A DNA stretch of 64,000 nucleotides from Vespula vulgaris (Eukaryota > Arthropoda > Insecta > Hymenoptera > Vespidae), in assembly GCF_905475345.1 (NCBI RefSeq), contig NC_066587.1, positions 15,545,558 through 15,609,557 on the forward strand, written 5' to 3'. The position numbers and the translations under genes are program-made. How positions within the stretch are numbered: position 1 is the stretch's first letter; the number at the start of each line of letters is the position of its first letter. A model generated the notes under the pieces. That model was not told the DNA's origin. It ran no database searches and saw nothing but the letters and a program-made list of their open reading frames with translations. Shown here one piece after another: positions 34,609 to 45,307 of this stretch.

Positions 34609-34723
34609 GTAAGAAACGCCAAGCGGATTACATCTTTACGAAGCGTCTCGGCTCCGAGACTTTAATCGCTTTGATCGATACTCGGATAACCGATGGAAGA
34701 AACGTTACGTGTGTGTATATGTG

Positions 34724-34726
<3 letters not shown>

Positions 34727-34760
<34 letters not shown>
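34727..34760. repeat. (AT)n microsatellite
   Basis: About 16 TA units. Confidence 0.96.
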
Positions 34761-34766
<6 letters not shown>

Positions 34767-35945
34767 TGTACGACGAACACCTTCAAGGACCACCCACGTG
34801 ATCGAGGCCTCACCTCGTCAGAATTTTCTCTTCGTTCGATATTGAGTCCAAGCAGAACTCAGTTTACGATATTCCGAAGCCTAATTGGATCGTCCGATTG
34901 GTAACCTCGAAATGGATAATAAAGACGATGGGTGTGTCTCGATGTTTATCTTTGACATCATTTTTTAACCTTTTCACGCGCGCGTATGTGTATGTGTGTG
35001 TGTATGTGTGTAATACTACAGAAGAAATCTTATTAACTAAATCTACAAAAATAGCTACTATATAAATATTATCTCTATATTAATCTTTCCTATAGATATA
35101 GATTCGTAAACGAACCAAACGAATCTACATTGATTTATCTAAAACAAATAAACTCTCTATCACAGTACACGAGTAACATTCAAATAAATTCCTAACTACG
35201 AAGAGAACGAAGACTACCACCCATTACCATAAAACACTGTGACTTCGCGTAGTATCTATACTATTCGACGTTTCTCGCACACACACATACGCGTATATAC
35301 ACGAATACAAACACACATACGGTCTGCTAAGTTTATTACAGGATTTTACTGTCCATCGTAAGACATCAATGATTCGTGACGAAAGTATTGGTAAATAACG
35401 TATCGATCGTGTTATTCGTCGTAGCCATCGTATATTTGCCCACGAATATGTATTATATATAATACATATATATCTACATAAATAAATGTACACATGCCAT
35501 CCGTATGTAATATATATGCATATACAATAGAAATGTATATGCATTCATTTATTAAACGTTATACATACACTTTTATTATTCTTTTTTCTTTTATTCCCTC
35601 CCCCTGCAACCCCTTCCCTTCCCCCCTCTCTCTCTCTCTCACTCTTTTTTATATAAACTATGTAGTCACCGGAAATTATATTTCACGGTGCATCGATATC
35701 GAGAACGGTGGGAAAAAAGGGAGAGGAAAATAAAATGGACAGTGGATGATATTGCCGTAAAACGCACGATCCGAACCAAGTTTTCGATACCTTCGTTCCC
35801 TCGGTGTATTTCTATGAATCGGATATGTGCTGGAAAAATTACTTTGCCCGACGTAAAAATTTTGTCGCAACGCACTCGACTCTTTTCCATCTCCATTTTC
35901 CTCTCTTTCTCTCTTTCTTTCTGTATATGTGTGTTTTTTTTTTGT

Positions 35946-35977
<32 letters not shown>

Positions 35978-36494
35978 AAGAGAAAAAAAGAGAGTTGCAG
36001 AATTCCTGTTGCATTCGAGAATTGCATCGATCTCTTTGAATACCTTTTGTATTTCTCGTTAGACATGCACACTTATGCATTATAAGCTTACACTTTCGCA
36101 CGCACGCACACACACACATATATGTCGATTGTAAAATTGTAGAAAAAAATCGCGTATAATTTAACACATTAACACAAAAAAAAAGAAAGAAAAAAAATAC
36201 GGCGAAAGTAAAAACGAACTGATCCGAATGAAAAGTAAAATAAATTATATCTATTAAAATAGATAAAATTTCGAGGGATGTTTAAGAATGACGAATTAAT
36301 TTTTCATCTTATCTCAGATGGAGAAATAAATAATCGAATTTGATATCTGTAAAATAAATTCGATCGAGTCTGAGATTCGTAATTATTTGAAATTTTTTTG
36401 AATCTTATAAGAGGCACATTGCCAGTGACCTTGACCCATCTTCGACTCATAAATTTTACATTAGCTATTTAAATTTCGCGTGTTTGGGAGAAAC

Positions 36495-36495
<1 letters not shown>
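34761..36495. other. No gene seen
   Basis: Complex pieces at 34760-34960, 35225-35450 and 35670-35880; AT-rich elsewhere; C-rich run 35595-35640. The T24 run is listed separately. None of the short frames is recognised. Confidence 0.35.
35953..35976. repeat. Poly(T) run of 24
   Basis: Uninterrupted T run, preceded by another T11 run. Confidence 0.97.

Positions 36496-36552
<57 letters not shown>
36496..36552. repeat. (CT)n-(AT)n compound microsatellite
   Basis: About nine CT units passing into about 19 AT units. Confidence 0.96.
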
Positions 36553-36554
<2 letters not shown>

Positions 36555-36710
36555 TGTGTGAATGTGTGTGTATATATATATTTTTTCCTCTTATACGAAG
36601 GAAGCAAAGTAGTACGTTCTCGGTGGCAAAGGTACATTATTAAATCGTTTTATAAGAAAGAACACGCTCTTGCGGTAAAGGCAATAAGAACGTCGTGGTA
36701 ACTTCGTAGA

Positions 36711-36930
36711 ACGTTTTAACGTAGTCACGATGGTACCTAAAGGGACGTTCATTTTCTGCGTGCTTCGTGCAAATATACCACCGTTACTATACTCTACCGT
36801 ACGGTACCGTAGTCAAATGAAATGCATAACCCCGAGTTACATACTTGAAACGTGCGAAGATTTCGTGCCGAGCTAATGTCTCGTTCCAAAAACCTGTAGG
36901 AAGATTACCTGAAATCAGAAAAAGAAAAAA
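36711..36930. promoter_or_regulatory. Candidate enhancer island with overlapping palindromes
   Basis: TACCGTACGGTA (36795-36806) and ACGGTACCGT (36801-36810) are overlapping perfect palindromes. Octamer-like GTGCAAATA (about 36767) and AATGCATAA (about 36821) flank them. Role inferred. Confidence 0.3.
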
Positions 36931-37378
36931 ACAAGCCCACGTTAGTTGAATTATTCGACTTCGTAGAAATCAATAAATTCGTAGAATATTACGAGTGACA
37001 TTTTTTAACATTTTTCAACAAGCATTTACATAAATGAAGTGCATAAGATGCACCATAGATAATATATACATCAATAATTTATTATTTAATTCAACGTATG
37101 ACTTAAAGAAAGTGAATCCCGTCGACGTTTTCTCTTTGAGGCGACGCAATTTTTTCCTCGTCTCGGTCGATCGTAAAAAAACATTTATATATTATTTTTC
37201 AAACCTTAATTACACTTTTTCCGATCCAAATTAAGCAATAATTAACTCCGACTCTACAATCATAATGCTTATAAAGAAGAGAAAAAATAACGAGAGAAGA
37301 AGGAAAAAGAATTGAATAAAAGAAGAAGAAGAAAAAAAAAGAATAATAAAAAATGAAATAAAATCGAGTCAAATAAAA
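36931..37378. other. AT-rich stretch, no gene seen
   Basis: AT-rich, then A/G-rich from 37275. Nothing supportable. Confidence 0.5.
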
Positions 37379-37379
37379 T

Positions 37380-37431
<52 letters not shown>

Positions 37432-37452
37432 AAAGAAAGAAAAGAAAAGAAA
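37379..37452. repeat. (GAAA)n tetranucleotide array
   Basis: About 13 perfect AAGA units, then AAAAG variants. Confidence 0.95.
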
Positions 37453-37587
37453 GGAAATAAGCAACGTAAGCAAGGCAATCGTAATTGTGAGTGAAGAAAA
37501 ATACGATCGCCGATGACGACGATCGTCATTCGTGCGCATCGAATTAAAGGGAACATAAACCAGCATGCGTTCGTCTTTCGAAGCGAC

Positions 37588-37592
<5 letters not shown>

Positions 37593-37619
<27 letters not shown>
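37593..37619. repeat. (CT)n microsatellite
   Basis: About 13 CT units. Confidence 0.95.
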
Positions 37620-37623
<4 letters not shown>

Positions 37624-37629
37624 ACGAGC

Positions 37630-37821
37630 AAGCCTTTCTAAACCGTCTTGATTCATCGTGGAAGCGGTCGAGAATAGTCGAAGAGAGGGCCGTTTGCGAG
37701 TGCCAAGACCGCCTGCGCCAGTCGCTAGCAAGCACCAATAACACCAAGTTAATGATGTTTGCTTGACGGATTTATGAGGGCACTGCATGCGGCGTACGTC
37801 GAGTAAAAGGAGTCATTGGAC
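37630..37821. promoter_or_regulatory. Candidate conserved noncoding island
   Basis: Complex sequence with AAGTTAATGATGTTTGC (homeodomain core next to a forkhead-like TGTTTGC, about 37746-37762) and GGATTTATGAGGGCACTGC (TTTATG, posterior-Hox-like). No coding signal. Confidence 0.32.
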
Positions 37822-37897
37822 GCGCTCGGGCTCAGGCTCGGGCTCGGGCTCGAGCTCGGGCTCGGGCTTGGGCTTGGGCTCGCGCTCGCGCGCACGT
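37822..37897. repeat. (GGGCTC)n hexanucleotide array
   Basis: About 12 units with single-base variants (CAGGCTC, GAGCTC, GCTTGG, GCGCTC). GC-rich, unusual in this AT-rich window. Reads as Leu-Gly repeats on the plus strand, surely repeat-derived. Confidence 0.95.
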
Positions 37898-38990
37898 CAA
37901 GATACCGCGAGAAGGAGTGCTCGATCCTAGCTAGGCCTCTTCGATCCTATCGCAAAGAGGAAAATGCATTGAGTGGATATGTATATACATATATACATAT
38001 ATATGTGTGTATGTGTATATATATACATATAGCAAAAAGCATCGTCGAAACGGAAACTTCGCTATTGAGTTGGTACGTTAGAAAACGAACAGGAGAAAGT
38101 TACGAAGAGATCGATGTGCTTTAAGAAACGAGCCACGATGGATAGCACAGTGTCTCTCGTTAATTACCCGTAATTCCTTGGAATCCATGAGATTTCTCGT
38201 TTCGCGAAAGCGCTCGCTTCGTTTGTTCACTTTCTTTTTTATTTACGACAGCATGTACGTTGATAAAAAAAAAAAAAAAGATCGTAGAGTATCTCTCTAT
38301 CATTCGGTATGCATTAACGTCATCGTCATTTACTTATCGTATAATCATCATTAATTACAACGTCGGTAATGTCACGACTTTGTTTGCAATCATTTTATTT
38401 TCCAATATATAATGTAAACGTATACGTTGCATATCTACCTGCGTAATCTTTCTCCCCAACGAAAGAATCGTAGTCTTAGTCGTAGTCGATACATTTTGAA
38501 ATAGATGAATGTACTTACATTCTACGTTTACGATAAATGCATATGTAACGTAGAACGATTAGTCTTATCGAGTCGATGTCAAAGGAATGATTTAGAAATG
38601 ATTTAGAAATGCGAAAAAAAAAAAGAACGGAAGAAAAAAAGCAAAGCTTATCGGAATATGTGCGCTGTAAGCAAATGGAAAGAAAGATCTTTGATCTCGT
38701 TGCTTTAATTTGCTTAAAAAAAAAAAAAAAAGAAGAAGAAGAAAAGAAGAAAAGAAAAGAAACAAAAATTGTCTTTTTTCAAATGCTCGTGAGAAGAGTT
38801 CTTTTTTTATTTTTGTAATCCTGCGATAACGTAAACTAGAAAAGTATAATTGTCACGATAACCATAGGACAAAGTTGATTTCGCTTAATGTTCGTTGAAT
38901 AAAATCTGCTCATCCTGAAAAACATGTGGAGTACGTACATAAGTAAGTACGTACGTACGTATAAGCCGGTCGACTTTTTATGCTCGCCAT
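37898..38990. other. No gene seen
   Basis: TA/TG alternation 37980-38030, complex pieces 38030-38260, A-runs at 38265-38279 and 38716-38732, (GTAC)n at 38941-38962. Confidence 0.4.
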
Positions 38991-39175
38991 TAAAAGCAAA
39001 CGAGTGCGGGCAACAATGGGCTTATCGTATGGGCTCGAGAGGTCTAATCTCGTTCTGCCAATCGCGCGTCGCTTAGAGGGAACCGCTGCAACGGTCGCGA
39101 CGATAAACAGAGTGGAACGCAAATCGCCATGCTCGTTAGCATAACTCCCGATCGTCCTTTTCCCACTCCAACCTT
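38991..39175. promoter_or_regulatory. Candidate enhancer with Sox- and POU-like sites
   Basis: AACAATGG (39012-39019, Sox-type) and ATGCT-CGTT-AGCAT (39129-39142, inverted POU-type half sites with 4 bp spacer) in a complex CpG-rich block. Function inferred. Confidence 0.32.
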
Positions 39176-39192
39176 TTCTCCTTCTAGACTTG

Positions 39193-39193
<1 letters not shown>

Positions 39194-39237
<44 letters not shown>

Positions 39238-39260
39238 GTATCTCTCTTTTTCTCTCTTAC
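39194..39260. repeat. (CT)n microsatellite and pyrimidine tract
   Basis: About 19 CT units to 39233, then T/CT-rich sequence ending in an acceptor-like CTCTCTTACAG at 39262. Confidence 0.95.
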
Positions 39261-39262
39261 AG

Positions 39263-39343
39263 TTTATACCGGAACTAGCTCCGTCCTGTGTCCCATACAT
39301 ATACTAACTATACTTCAACCACGCTTTGCTTAGACACCGATTA
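39263..39343 (+). other. Candidate 81 nt noncoding exon
   Basis: Bounded by a very good 3' splice site (TCTTTTTCTCTCTTACAG ending at 39262) and GTAAGT (39344-39349). The 81 bp between are complex and GC-balanced (starts TTTATACCGGAACTAG). All three plus frames contain a stop, so if it is an exon it is noncoding or a poison exon. No transcript evidence; splice-like pairs arise by chance near CT repeats. Confidence 0.18.
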
Positions 39344-39854
39344 GTAAGTTCGATCTTTCACGGACTACCGCGTACGCTTTTCTTCGACTATGAAAGATAT
39401 CTTTGTCTCCTTTCTACGCCCACTCTAAGTCGTTTCAATGAGAAACTTAATGCCAGTACCATCGACGAAGAGCCGTAATAAACTTTTATAAAGTCAGCAT
39501 TATTTTCTATAGATCTGTTACGAATGATCGATACAAGAAATTTAACTCTTTGCATAGCCCTGTATCGAAGCGTGCCTCGACTGGCATATTAACAATTTTT
39601 TAAATCTTTCTTTTCTTTTTTTTTTTTTTTTTTTTTATTAAAAAATGTTATACTCTCGTTTGAATAAACCGTGTAAAACGAAATATGTATAAAAAGTAAA
39701 GAGTTTGAGGGGTTAAAGAAATTTTAAGATTTATACAAAATGTAGCATCTATATACTCGTATTTGTTATATTATATCTAATAAGTATATGAAAAGACGTA
39801 TGTATTTATGTAATAACTAAATATTAGTAATTATTGAGGATGATGATGATGATC

Positions 39855-39892
<38 letters not shown>

Positions 39893-40420
39893 AAAAATAA
39901 TAACAACAATAATAATAATAATAACAATGTCGATTAGATTGAAAGCTCGCAAACGTCTTTAATATACAACGAGGAATCGTTGAGAATTAAAGACCATGAA
40001 TAAAAAAACGAGAGAAAATAAAGTAAAAACCAAAGAGATTACATATTTATCGCTTTATGATGTCTATCATCTCTAGTCAACGAGATAGAACGAGACGAAG
40101 AGATACTTAACGATGGTGGACTTGAAAATACGTTGGCCCCGGAGGAACCATTTTCTCTTGACTAGTTTCGTCTCGAGGCGACTCTTATGCGTCTATGGAG
40201 TGAGAGAAGAAGGATGAGGGTTAATTTAACACGAGAGACAGAGACAGAGACAAAGACAGAGAGAAATAGAGAGAAGGAGAAAAACCAAGAAAGAGAAAAA
40301 AGAAAGAGAAAGAAAGAGAGAGAGGAAATATAAGACGTCGGTGATGGTAATTGACGCTTTGTGGGATAATACTCGATTCGCGTACACCTCTTTTTCATCT
40401 CACTTCCTCTAATTGATCCT
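39344..40420. other. No gene seen
   Basis: Complex to 39600, T21 run at 39616-39636, AT-rich, the GAT array at 39838-39892, complex 40070-40210, purine-rich 40230-40325. Confidence 0.4.
39838..39892. repeat. (GAT)n trinucleotide array
   Basis: About 18 GAT units with one GATCAT variant, followed by AAT/AAC units to 39927. Confidence 0.95.
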
Positions 40421-40451
<31 letters not shown>

Positions 40452-40609
40452 TTCATCGTATAAAATGTTCACGTTGACCACCGACACTACGATCATTACG
40501 ACCCACAAAAATGATTAGACTCTGAATGATCCAACACAAATATATATGGATGCTATAATAGAGAAAAATGAAATGACGGATGAAAGAAAGAGAAAGAAAG
40601 GAAGATGGA

Positions 40610-40648
<39 letters not shown>
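40421..40648. repeat. (CT)n and (GA)n pair in inverted orientation
   Basis: (CT)n at 40421-40452 and (GA)n at 40617-40648, separated by about 165 bp. The RNA of either strand could fold on itself. Confidence 0.94.
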
Positions 40649-40651
<3 letters not shown>

Positions 40652-40957
40652 TCGAGGAATAAAGGACAAAGTCCGTTGGCGAGCCTCGTGAGCCAAGGCA
40701 ATTTATTTAATGATAACGCATTTAACAATAATAAGAGAAGAGGCGTTCGAGCACACGCATATCCGTGATACCTCGTGGGTATATACATATGTATGTATAC
40801 GTATGTACTGTATGAGTGCCTTGGATACTGAGCACTTATCCAAGGTGAACAAATTACCCGAGAGCACGATGGTGAACGCCGGCCAAGAGATATCGGAGGA
40901 CACACAACGACGTGAGATTACGCGAGAAACGTCCGACACTTGGATATTCAAGTTCTA

Positions 40958-40958
<1 letters not shown>
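40649..40958. other. Complex segment
   Basis: GC-balanced (CCGTTGGCGAGCC, GGCCAAGAGATATCGGAGG). Open frames on both strands, not recognised. Confidence 0.2.

Positions 40959-40996
<38 letters not shown>
40959..40996. repeat. (AT)n microsatellite
   Basis: About 19 AT units. Confidence 0.96.
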
Positions 40997-40999
<3 letters not shown>

Positions 41000-41813
41000 A
41001 AAAAGAAAGCAACTGAGAAGGAGAAACTGGATACGTTTAAAACGTTATATGTGTTAAATATATAAAACAGAAAAAAATAAAACGAGATAAAAAAAAAGAA
41101 AGCAACGTGTGTCTCGTGATATTTAAGTTAGATATTGATTTTCCACAAGTTTAACTCGTAGCGAATCTTATGTGAGAGAATAAGAGAGAGAGAGAGAGAG
41201 AGAGAGAAAGTGTTATTGCAAGATTTCTGTTTCAACGATGAACAATCCAAATGAAACGATTACAACGAAGCTATGTAATTTTGAAATCACGCAAACAAAC
41301 ATCATAGTATTTTGGAAATTATCTTTCATTTTATGATCACACGAATATTATTAAAGTTACTTCATATCCGAGGATTAATATTTTCCAAGTATAAATTTTA
41401 TTGATTGTATTCACCGTAATTATAACTAGTAAATATAAATAATACGATCGAGTGGGATAAAAATTTCTTTGACTCGTGGTTTAACGATCTGAAGAAAAAA
41501 AAAAAAAAGAAAAAGAAAGAAAAAGAAAAGTCTCGAAAAAAAGTGATTGACATTTAAAATCGTCCAAGAAGTTTTGACCCATTTAAAATCGAGTTATATA
41601 ATTATATTTCTTTCTAAATATACAAGAAACAAAAAAGAAACGAATCAATTTATAAACATTTTAACGATAGAGCACTTTTTTTGCTTACTGTCAGTCCGAT
41701 GTAAAAGATTCTGTAAAAGACTATATAAAATTTATGTAGAATCTCATTATACGAAGATATAAAAAGATAAAGAGGGAAAGAGCGAGATCTTTCAAGTAGC
41801 ATAGCGTTTAACG
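40997..41813. other. AT-rich stretch, no gene seen
   Basis: (GA)n at 41184-41208, A-run at 41494-41508, otherwise AT-rich. Confidence 0.5.
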
Positions 41814-41866
41814 AAATAAAATAAAATAAAATAAAATAAAATAAAATAAAATAAAATAAAATAAAA
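41814..41866. repeat. (AAATA)n pentanucleotide array
   Basis: About ten perfect 5 bp units. Confidence 0.96.
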
Positions 41867-41879
41867 AGTATCTTCTCGT

Positions 41880-41970
41880 CGTCCAAGAAATTCAAACCGG
41901 CCCCCGGTGAGCAATTTGCTCACCTTGAAGTTGCCAGTGAATCACCTTGCACTTCGCGACTTACGATCCT
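41880..41970. promoter_or_regulatory. Short complex island with 19 bp inverted repeat
   Basis: GGTGAGCAA-T-TTGCTCACC at 41906-41924 has 9 bp arms around a single T. TCACCTTG occurs twice (about 41920-41927 and 41942-41949); its reverse complement CAAGGTGA resembles an extended nuclear-receptor half site and also a splice donor. Role unknown. Confidence 0.3.
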
Positions 41971-42070
41971 TTACATATCCTTTTCTTCCTTTCATTCTCT
42001 CTCTCTCTCTCTTTCTCTCTCTTTTTCTCTCTTTCTCTCTCTCTTTCTCCCTTTCTCGATCGCATGCTCA
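41924..42070 (-). other. Candidate noncoding exon on the minus strand
   Basis: On the minus strand a strong acceptor (TTTTTCTCTTGATGCAG, plus coordinates 42071 upward) is followed by 147 bp and then CAAG|GTGAGC, a near-consensus donor at 41924/41923. A second donor, GATC|GTAAGT, lies inside at about 41974. Every frame of the full 147 bp has a stop, and the middle is a GA microsatellite, so a coding role is unlikely. It may be a noncoding exon or a coincidence of a repeat and a palindrome. Confidence 0.13.
41995..42057. repeat. CT/CTTT pyrimidine array
   Basis: Imperfect CT units with T interruptions. Confidence 0.93.
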
Positions 42071-42125
42071 CTGCATCAAGAGAAAAAGAGGATGAGAGAA
42101 ATACTGGATGCTGCACCACCATTGC

Positions 42126-42126
<1 letters not shown>

Positions 42127-42166
<40 letters not shown>

Positions 42167-42175
42167 AACGACGAC
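42127..42175. repeat. (GAC)n trinucleotide array
   Basis: About 15 units, nearly perfect, ACG orientation on the plus strand. Reads poly-Asp or poly-Arg, repeat-derived. Confidence 0.96.
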
Positions 42176-43290
42176 TGGTATTTTCTCTTCGCGTTAAAAC
42201 GCGTTCGTCCCATCCTCAAGAATTTCTTCACCGATAACACAGAGATATCCAACTACTACTTACTAGTTGCGAAAACGATTTTCATTAAAGGAAATATCTT
42301 TTCTCACGGATAAATGATCGATAAAGTAATTACATTGCACGCAACTCTGATCATCTTTTAATTACAATCTAACTAAAGCAATATCTTCTTCCTTTTCCTG
42401 CGATATATACGTCAAAATAAATCAGTAATAAAAATAAATAAATAATTAATTAAATCCTTATATAGGTATGTGTGTGTGTGTGTGTAAAATTGCATCATAC
42501 GTAAAAGAAATATATAATTAAAGTATATTGCTTATAATATTATGTATCATAAAATTATGGAAAACGGCAATAGTCGCAATAATAATTTATCGATCGATTT
42601 TACACAAATTCTACAGAAAATTTTCTACGTCACAATCTTATCCTATACATTATATTTCAAATATGACGATAGCTCGATAAATTTCTTAGAACATATAAAT
42701 AATAATAATCACGGTTATAGAACTTCCAAGTTTATTTTCTTTCTTTTTCACATCGCAACGATCGCTTGCGTGAGACGTAAATATTATTTCATTTTATTAT
42801 TTGTTCTATTTACGTTATCTAAAAATCATGCTTTTATAAATAATCGAAATAATCCTATATTCCTTGATATACATAATATAATCAAAAGAATGCATCGCAC
42901 GATTATATTCCTTTCTATACTAATAGAATAATTTAAAATAGAATGTAAATAAAAGATGAACCTTTCTCTCTCTCTCTCTTTCTCTTTCTCTCTTCCTCTC
43001 TCTTTCTCTCTTCCTGTCTCTTTCTCTCTTTCTCTCTCCGACTTTTTCCCCTGTCGAGGTGAGACTGACGACTGTTCCGCATGTTATTGATGGTATATAC
43101 ACGTATACACACACACATATACCTCTCGTGTATAATACATATTTACTTACGAATGTCGTTTGAAATGTTTTTCACGAACGAATTTATTTACCCACGAGAA
43201 ATATCGTTGTGACTGTGACGTTTCCACTTATATTATCTCGTTACTTTCTCTCCCTCGATATTTCCAATCCTGTCTCGGATGTAAACGGTA
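42176..43290. other. AT-rich stretch, no gene seen
   Basis: (GT)n at 42469-42484, AT-rich 42490-42940 with a 129-codon plus frame of Asn/Ile/Phe-rich noise, CT-rich 42963-43045. Confidence 0.5.
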
Positions 43291-43297
43291 AAAACTA

Positions 43298-43483
43298 ATG
43301 GAATTTTACGTTTCGTCAAATCGATACCTACTGATCAAATTTCTCTCGATCGGTATTCCATCAAAGGGATATATAACGATGGATCGAACGTTTAGGCTCG
43401 TGCAAAGCGTAAGCGAAACACATTACGAATTGACGCCTGCAAACGGGCAACGTACCGCGCATGACATCGCGCACGTGCTATGA
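43298..43483 (+). pseudogene. Possible decayed Ty3/Gypsy-type integrase tail
   Basis: A 61-codon frame ends with FRLVQSVSETHYEL then TPANGQRTAHDIAHVL and stop. The order (aromatic-Arg-Val, a short spacer, an x-Tyr-x-Leu pair, then a Gly-containing turn and a His-Val pair) resembles the GPY/F module that closes many Ty3/Gypsy integrases. The first half of the frame is not recognisable, there is no upstream pol sequence, no LTR and no target duplication, and the Gly-Pro of the module is absent. If real it is a short, old fragment. Chance resemblance over 35 residues is quite possible. Confidence 0.15.
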
Positions 43484-44049
43484 ATAGTTAGAGCTCGACG
43501 TTAACGTTGATTATCGGGCTATCCGTCCGTCTTCGGCAACGAGAGGACCACATCGTCATCGTCGTCGTCTTCGTGCATCGCCATACTGAAATTTTCTAAT
43601 CCAACAAGCTATACACGATCCGTCTAATCTTAGATCCGAGAGTAATATTCAGACGTTTCCGCATGTTCGTTCTTTATACCCGTCGTAACACGTGATCTCT
43701 TGATCTTTTCGAGTGATCAATAAAAAGTTGTAAAAAAAAAAAAAAAGAAAGAAAGAAAAAGAAAAGGAAACTTTTATATCGAGACAAACGTGAATGTAAA
43801 AAATTTTTCATGAAAATTAAAATACGATATGTAATATTAATCGGATCATCGAATGAAATAATATAATTCATAGATCGAAGAGAAAAATGTCTATACGATA
43901 TATAGTAATAAAAATTCTTTGGCAGTTGTATAAGATCCTTCGCGAAAAAATAATAGAACAAATCGTATTGAAATCGAGAAGGATATAATAAGATTCTTGC
44001 GAGATTCTTCTCAATGAAAAATGTACATTAAAACGTCTTGTACGTCTTT
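43484..44049. other. No gene seen
   Basis: Complex CpG-containing sequence to about 43690 with a short CGT/CATCGT run at 43545-43580, then AT-rich with an A-run at 43731-43745. Confidence 0.4.
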
Positions 44050-44050
44050 A

Positions 44051-44105
<55 letters not shown>
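44050..44105. repeat. (TTAC)n tetranucleotide array
   Basis: About 14 perfect units. The array ends in CTTACGTAAG, a 10 bp palindrome. Confidence 0.96.
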
Positions 44106-44149
44106 GTAAGTCAATAATAATTTAAATTTGATAATTAAAACAAATGGAT

Positions 44150-44640
44150 TCCGCTATACGTATTACGAGATGTTACAAGAGAAGAGAGCACGCACGCGAA
44201 GCTTTGAAAAGGAACGTAGTTATCGCAACCGCATCTGCAATTACGTTTGATCGTCGTGATAAGTCCAAGTAGATAAATCCGAGTAGATTTTATTGAGCGA
44301 TCGTTCGTGGTCGTTTACGGACGAGTCGAGAGCTCAACGATTCCGAGAATGCTTCAGCGGAGGCTGAATCTGGACGATTCTAGGAGATTACTATCCTAGA
44401 AGATAGAGTGAGATAAATAGATAGATAGATAGAGAGAGAAGAGAAGAGAAGAGAAGAGAAGAGAGACTTCGTGGCGAAATCGGCTGAATTAGTGTCCGCA
44501 AGAAGGCCATATTAATTTATCAGCACGGTAGTGCCTCATGTTACGGACCGGTGCAATCTGATACGAACAATGGATTGGTGCGATTGAATCTGGGTCAAGG
44601 AGAAGCCGGATCGTAATTCTGGGCTCAACTCGTTTCACGT
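44150..44640. promoter_or_regulatory. Large complex island (two parts)
   Basis: About 490 bp of complex sequence split by a short GATA/AGAAG run (44411-44465). It has GCAATTACG, GGCCATATTAATTTATC (PHO-like GCCAT next to TTAAT and TTTAT cores), CAATGGATTGG and GGTGCGATTGAATC. One of the longest uninterrupted complex blocks in the window. No coding signal. Candidate conserved noncoding element. Confidence 0.33.
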
Positions 44641-45000
44641 TGCCAAATGTTTAAAAGTCGTTCGCAGATATGCACTCACGTGCTCGATAATAAAATATTT
44701 TTCCTTGGTCCGCAGGCGTCTTTGATCCGTTTATATTACGTATTAGATCGATCGAAAGTACGTATACGACTGACTCATCGTAATCCTTGTTATTGGATTT
44801 TGTTTCAAAGTTCGACCTCTCTTAATACATGTGTGTATACATATCTAAATAAATAATTCGATCTCTTATATTTATAAGCAAAACAAAGAAGAATATATTT
44901 ACGTATATTACTTCGTAGGTATTAAACAAAAACTGTCCGGATTCTCTCGAAATATTTATAAGTCACCTTGAAATTATAATTGAAATAAAAAAGAATGAAT
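44641..45000. other. No gene seen
   Basis: Complex until about 44790, AT-rich after. A 69-codon plus frame is not recognised. Confidence 0.35.
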
Positions 45001-45031
45001 GAGAGAGAGAAAGAGGGAGAGAGAGACAAAG

Positions 45032-45062
<31 letters not shown>

Positions 45063-45190
45063 TGAAAAAATTCAATAGAAAAATATATAGATACAGATTG
45101 AGAGTTCGAACAGAAAGAAATAGATTGATGATAACAAAAGAATGGTGGAAAATAAGGAGATATAAAGCTGTATAGTGGTTACTTCGAGAT

Positions 45191-45224
<34 letters not shown>

Positions 45225-45300
45225 TTGAGAAGGAAAGAGAAAGAGAGAGAAAGTAAGAGAAGAGGATCGAGGAAGAAGGAGAAGGAAAGAGGTAAAGGGA
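45001..45300. repeat. Purine-rich (GA)n tracts
   Basis: (GA)n at 45001-45062 and 45192-45222, then GAAGGA-type purine sequence to 45305, with AT-rich sequence between. Confidence 0.92.
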
Positions 45301-45307
45301 AGGGATA

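Noticed and set aside
42542..42931. 129-codon plus frame, Asn/Ile/Phe-rich
   Set aside because: Typical of AT-rich noncoding DNA; no hydrophobic pattern of a real membrane protein family that I can name.
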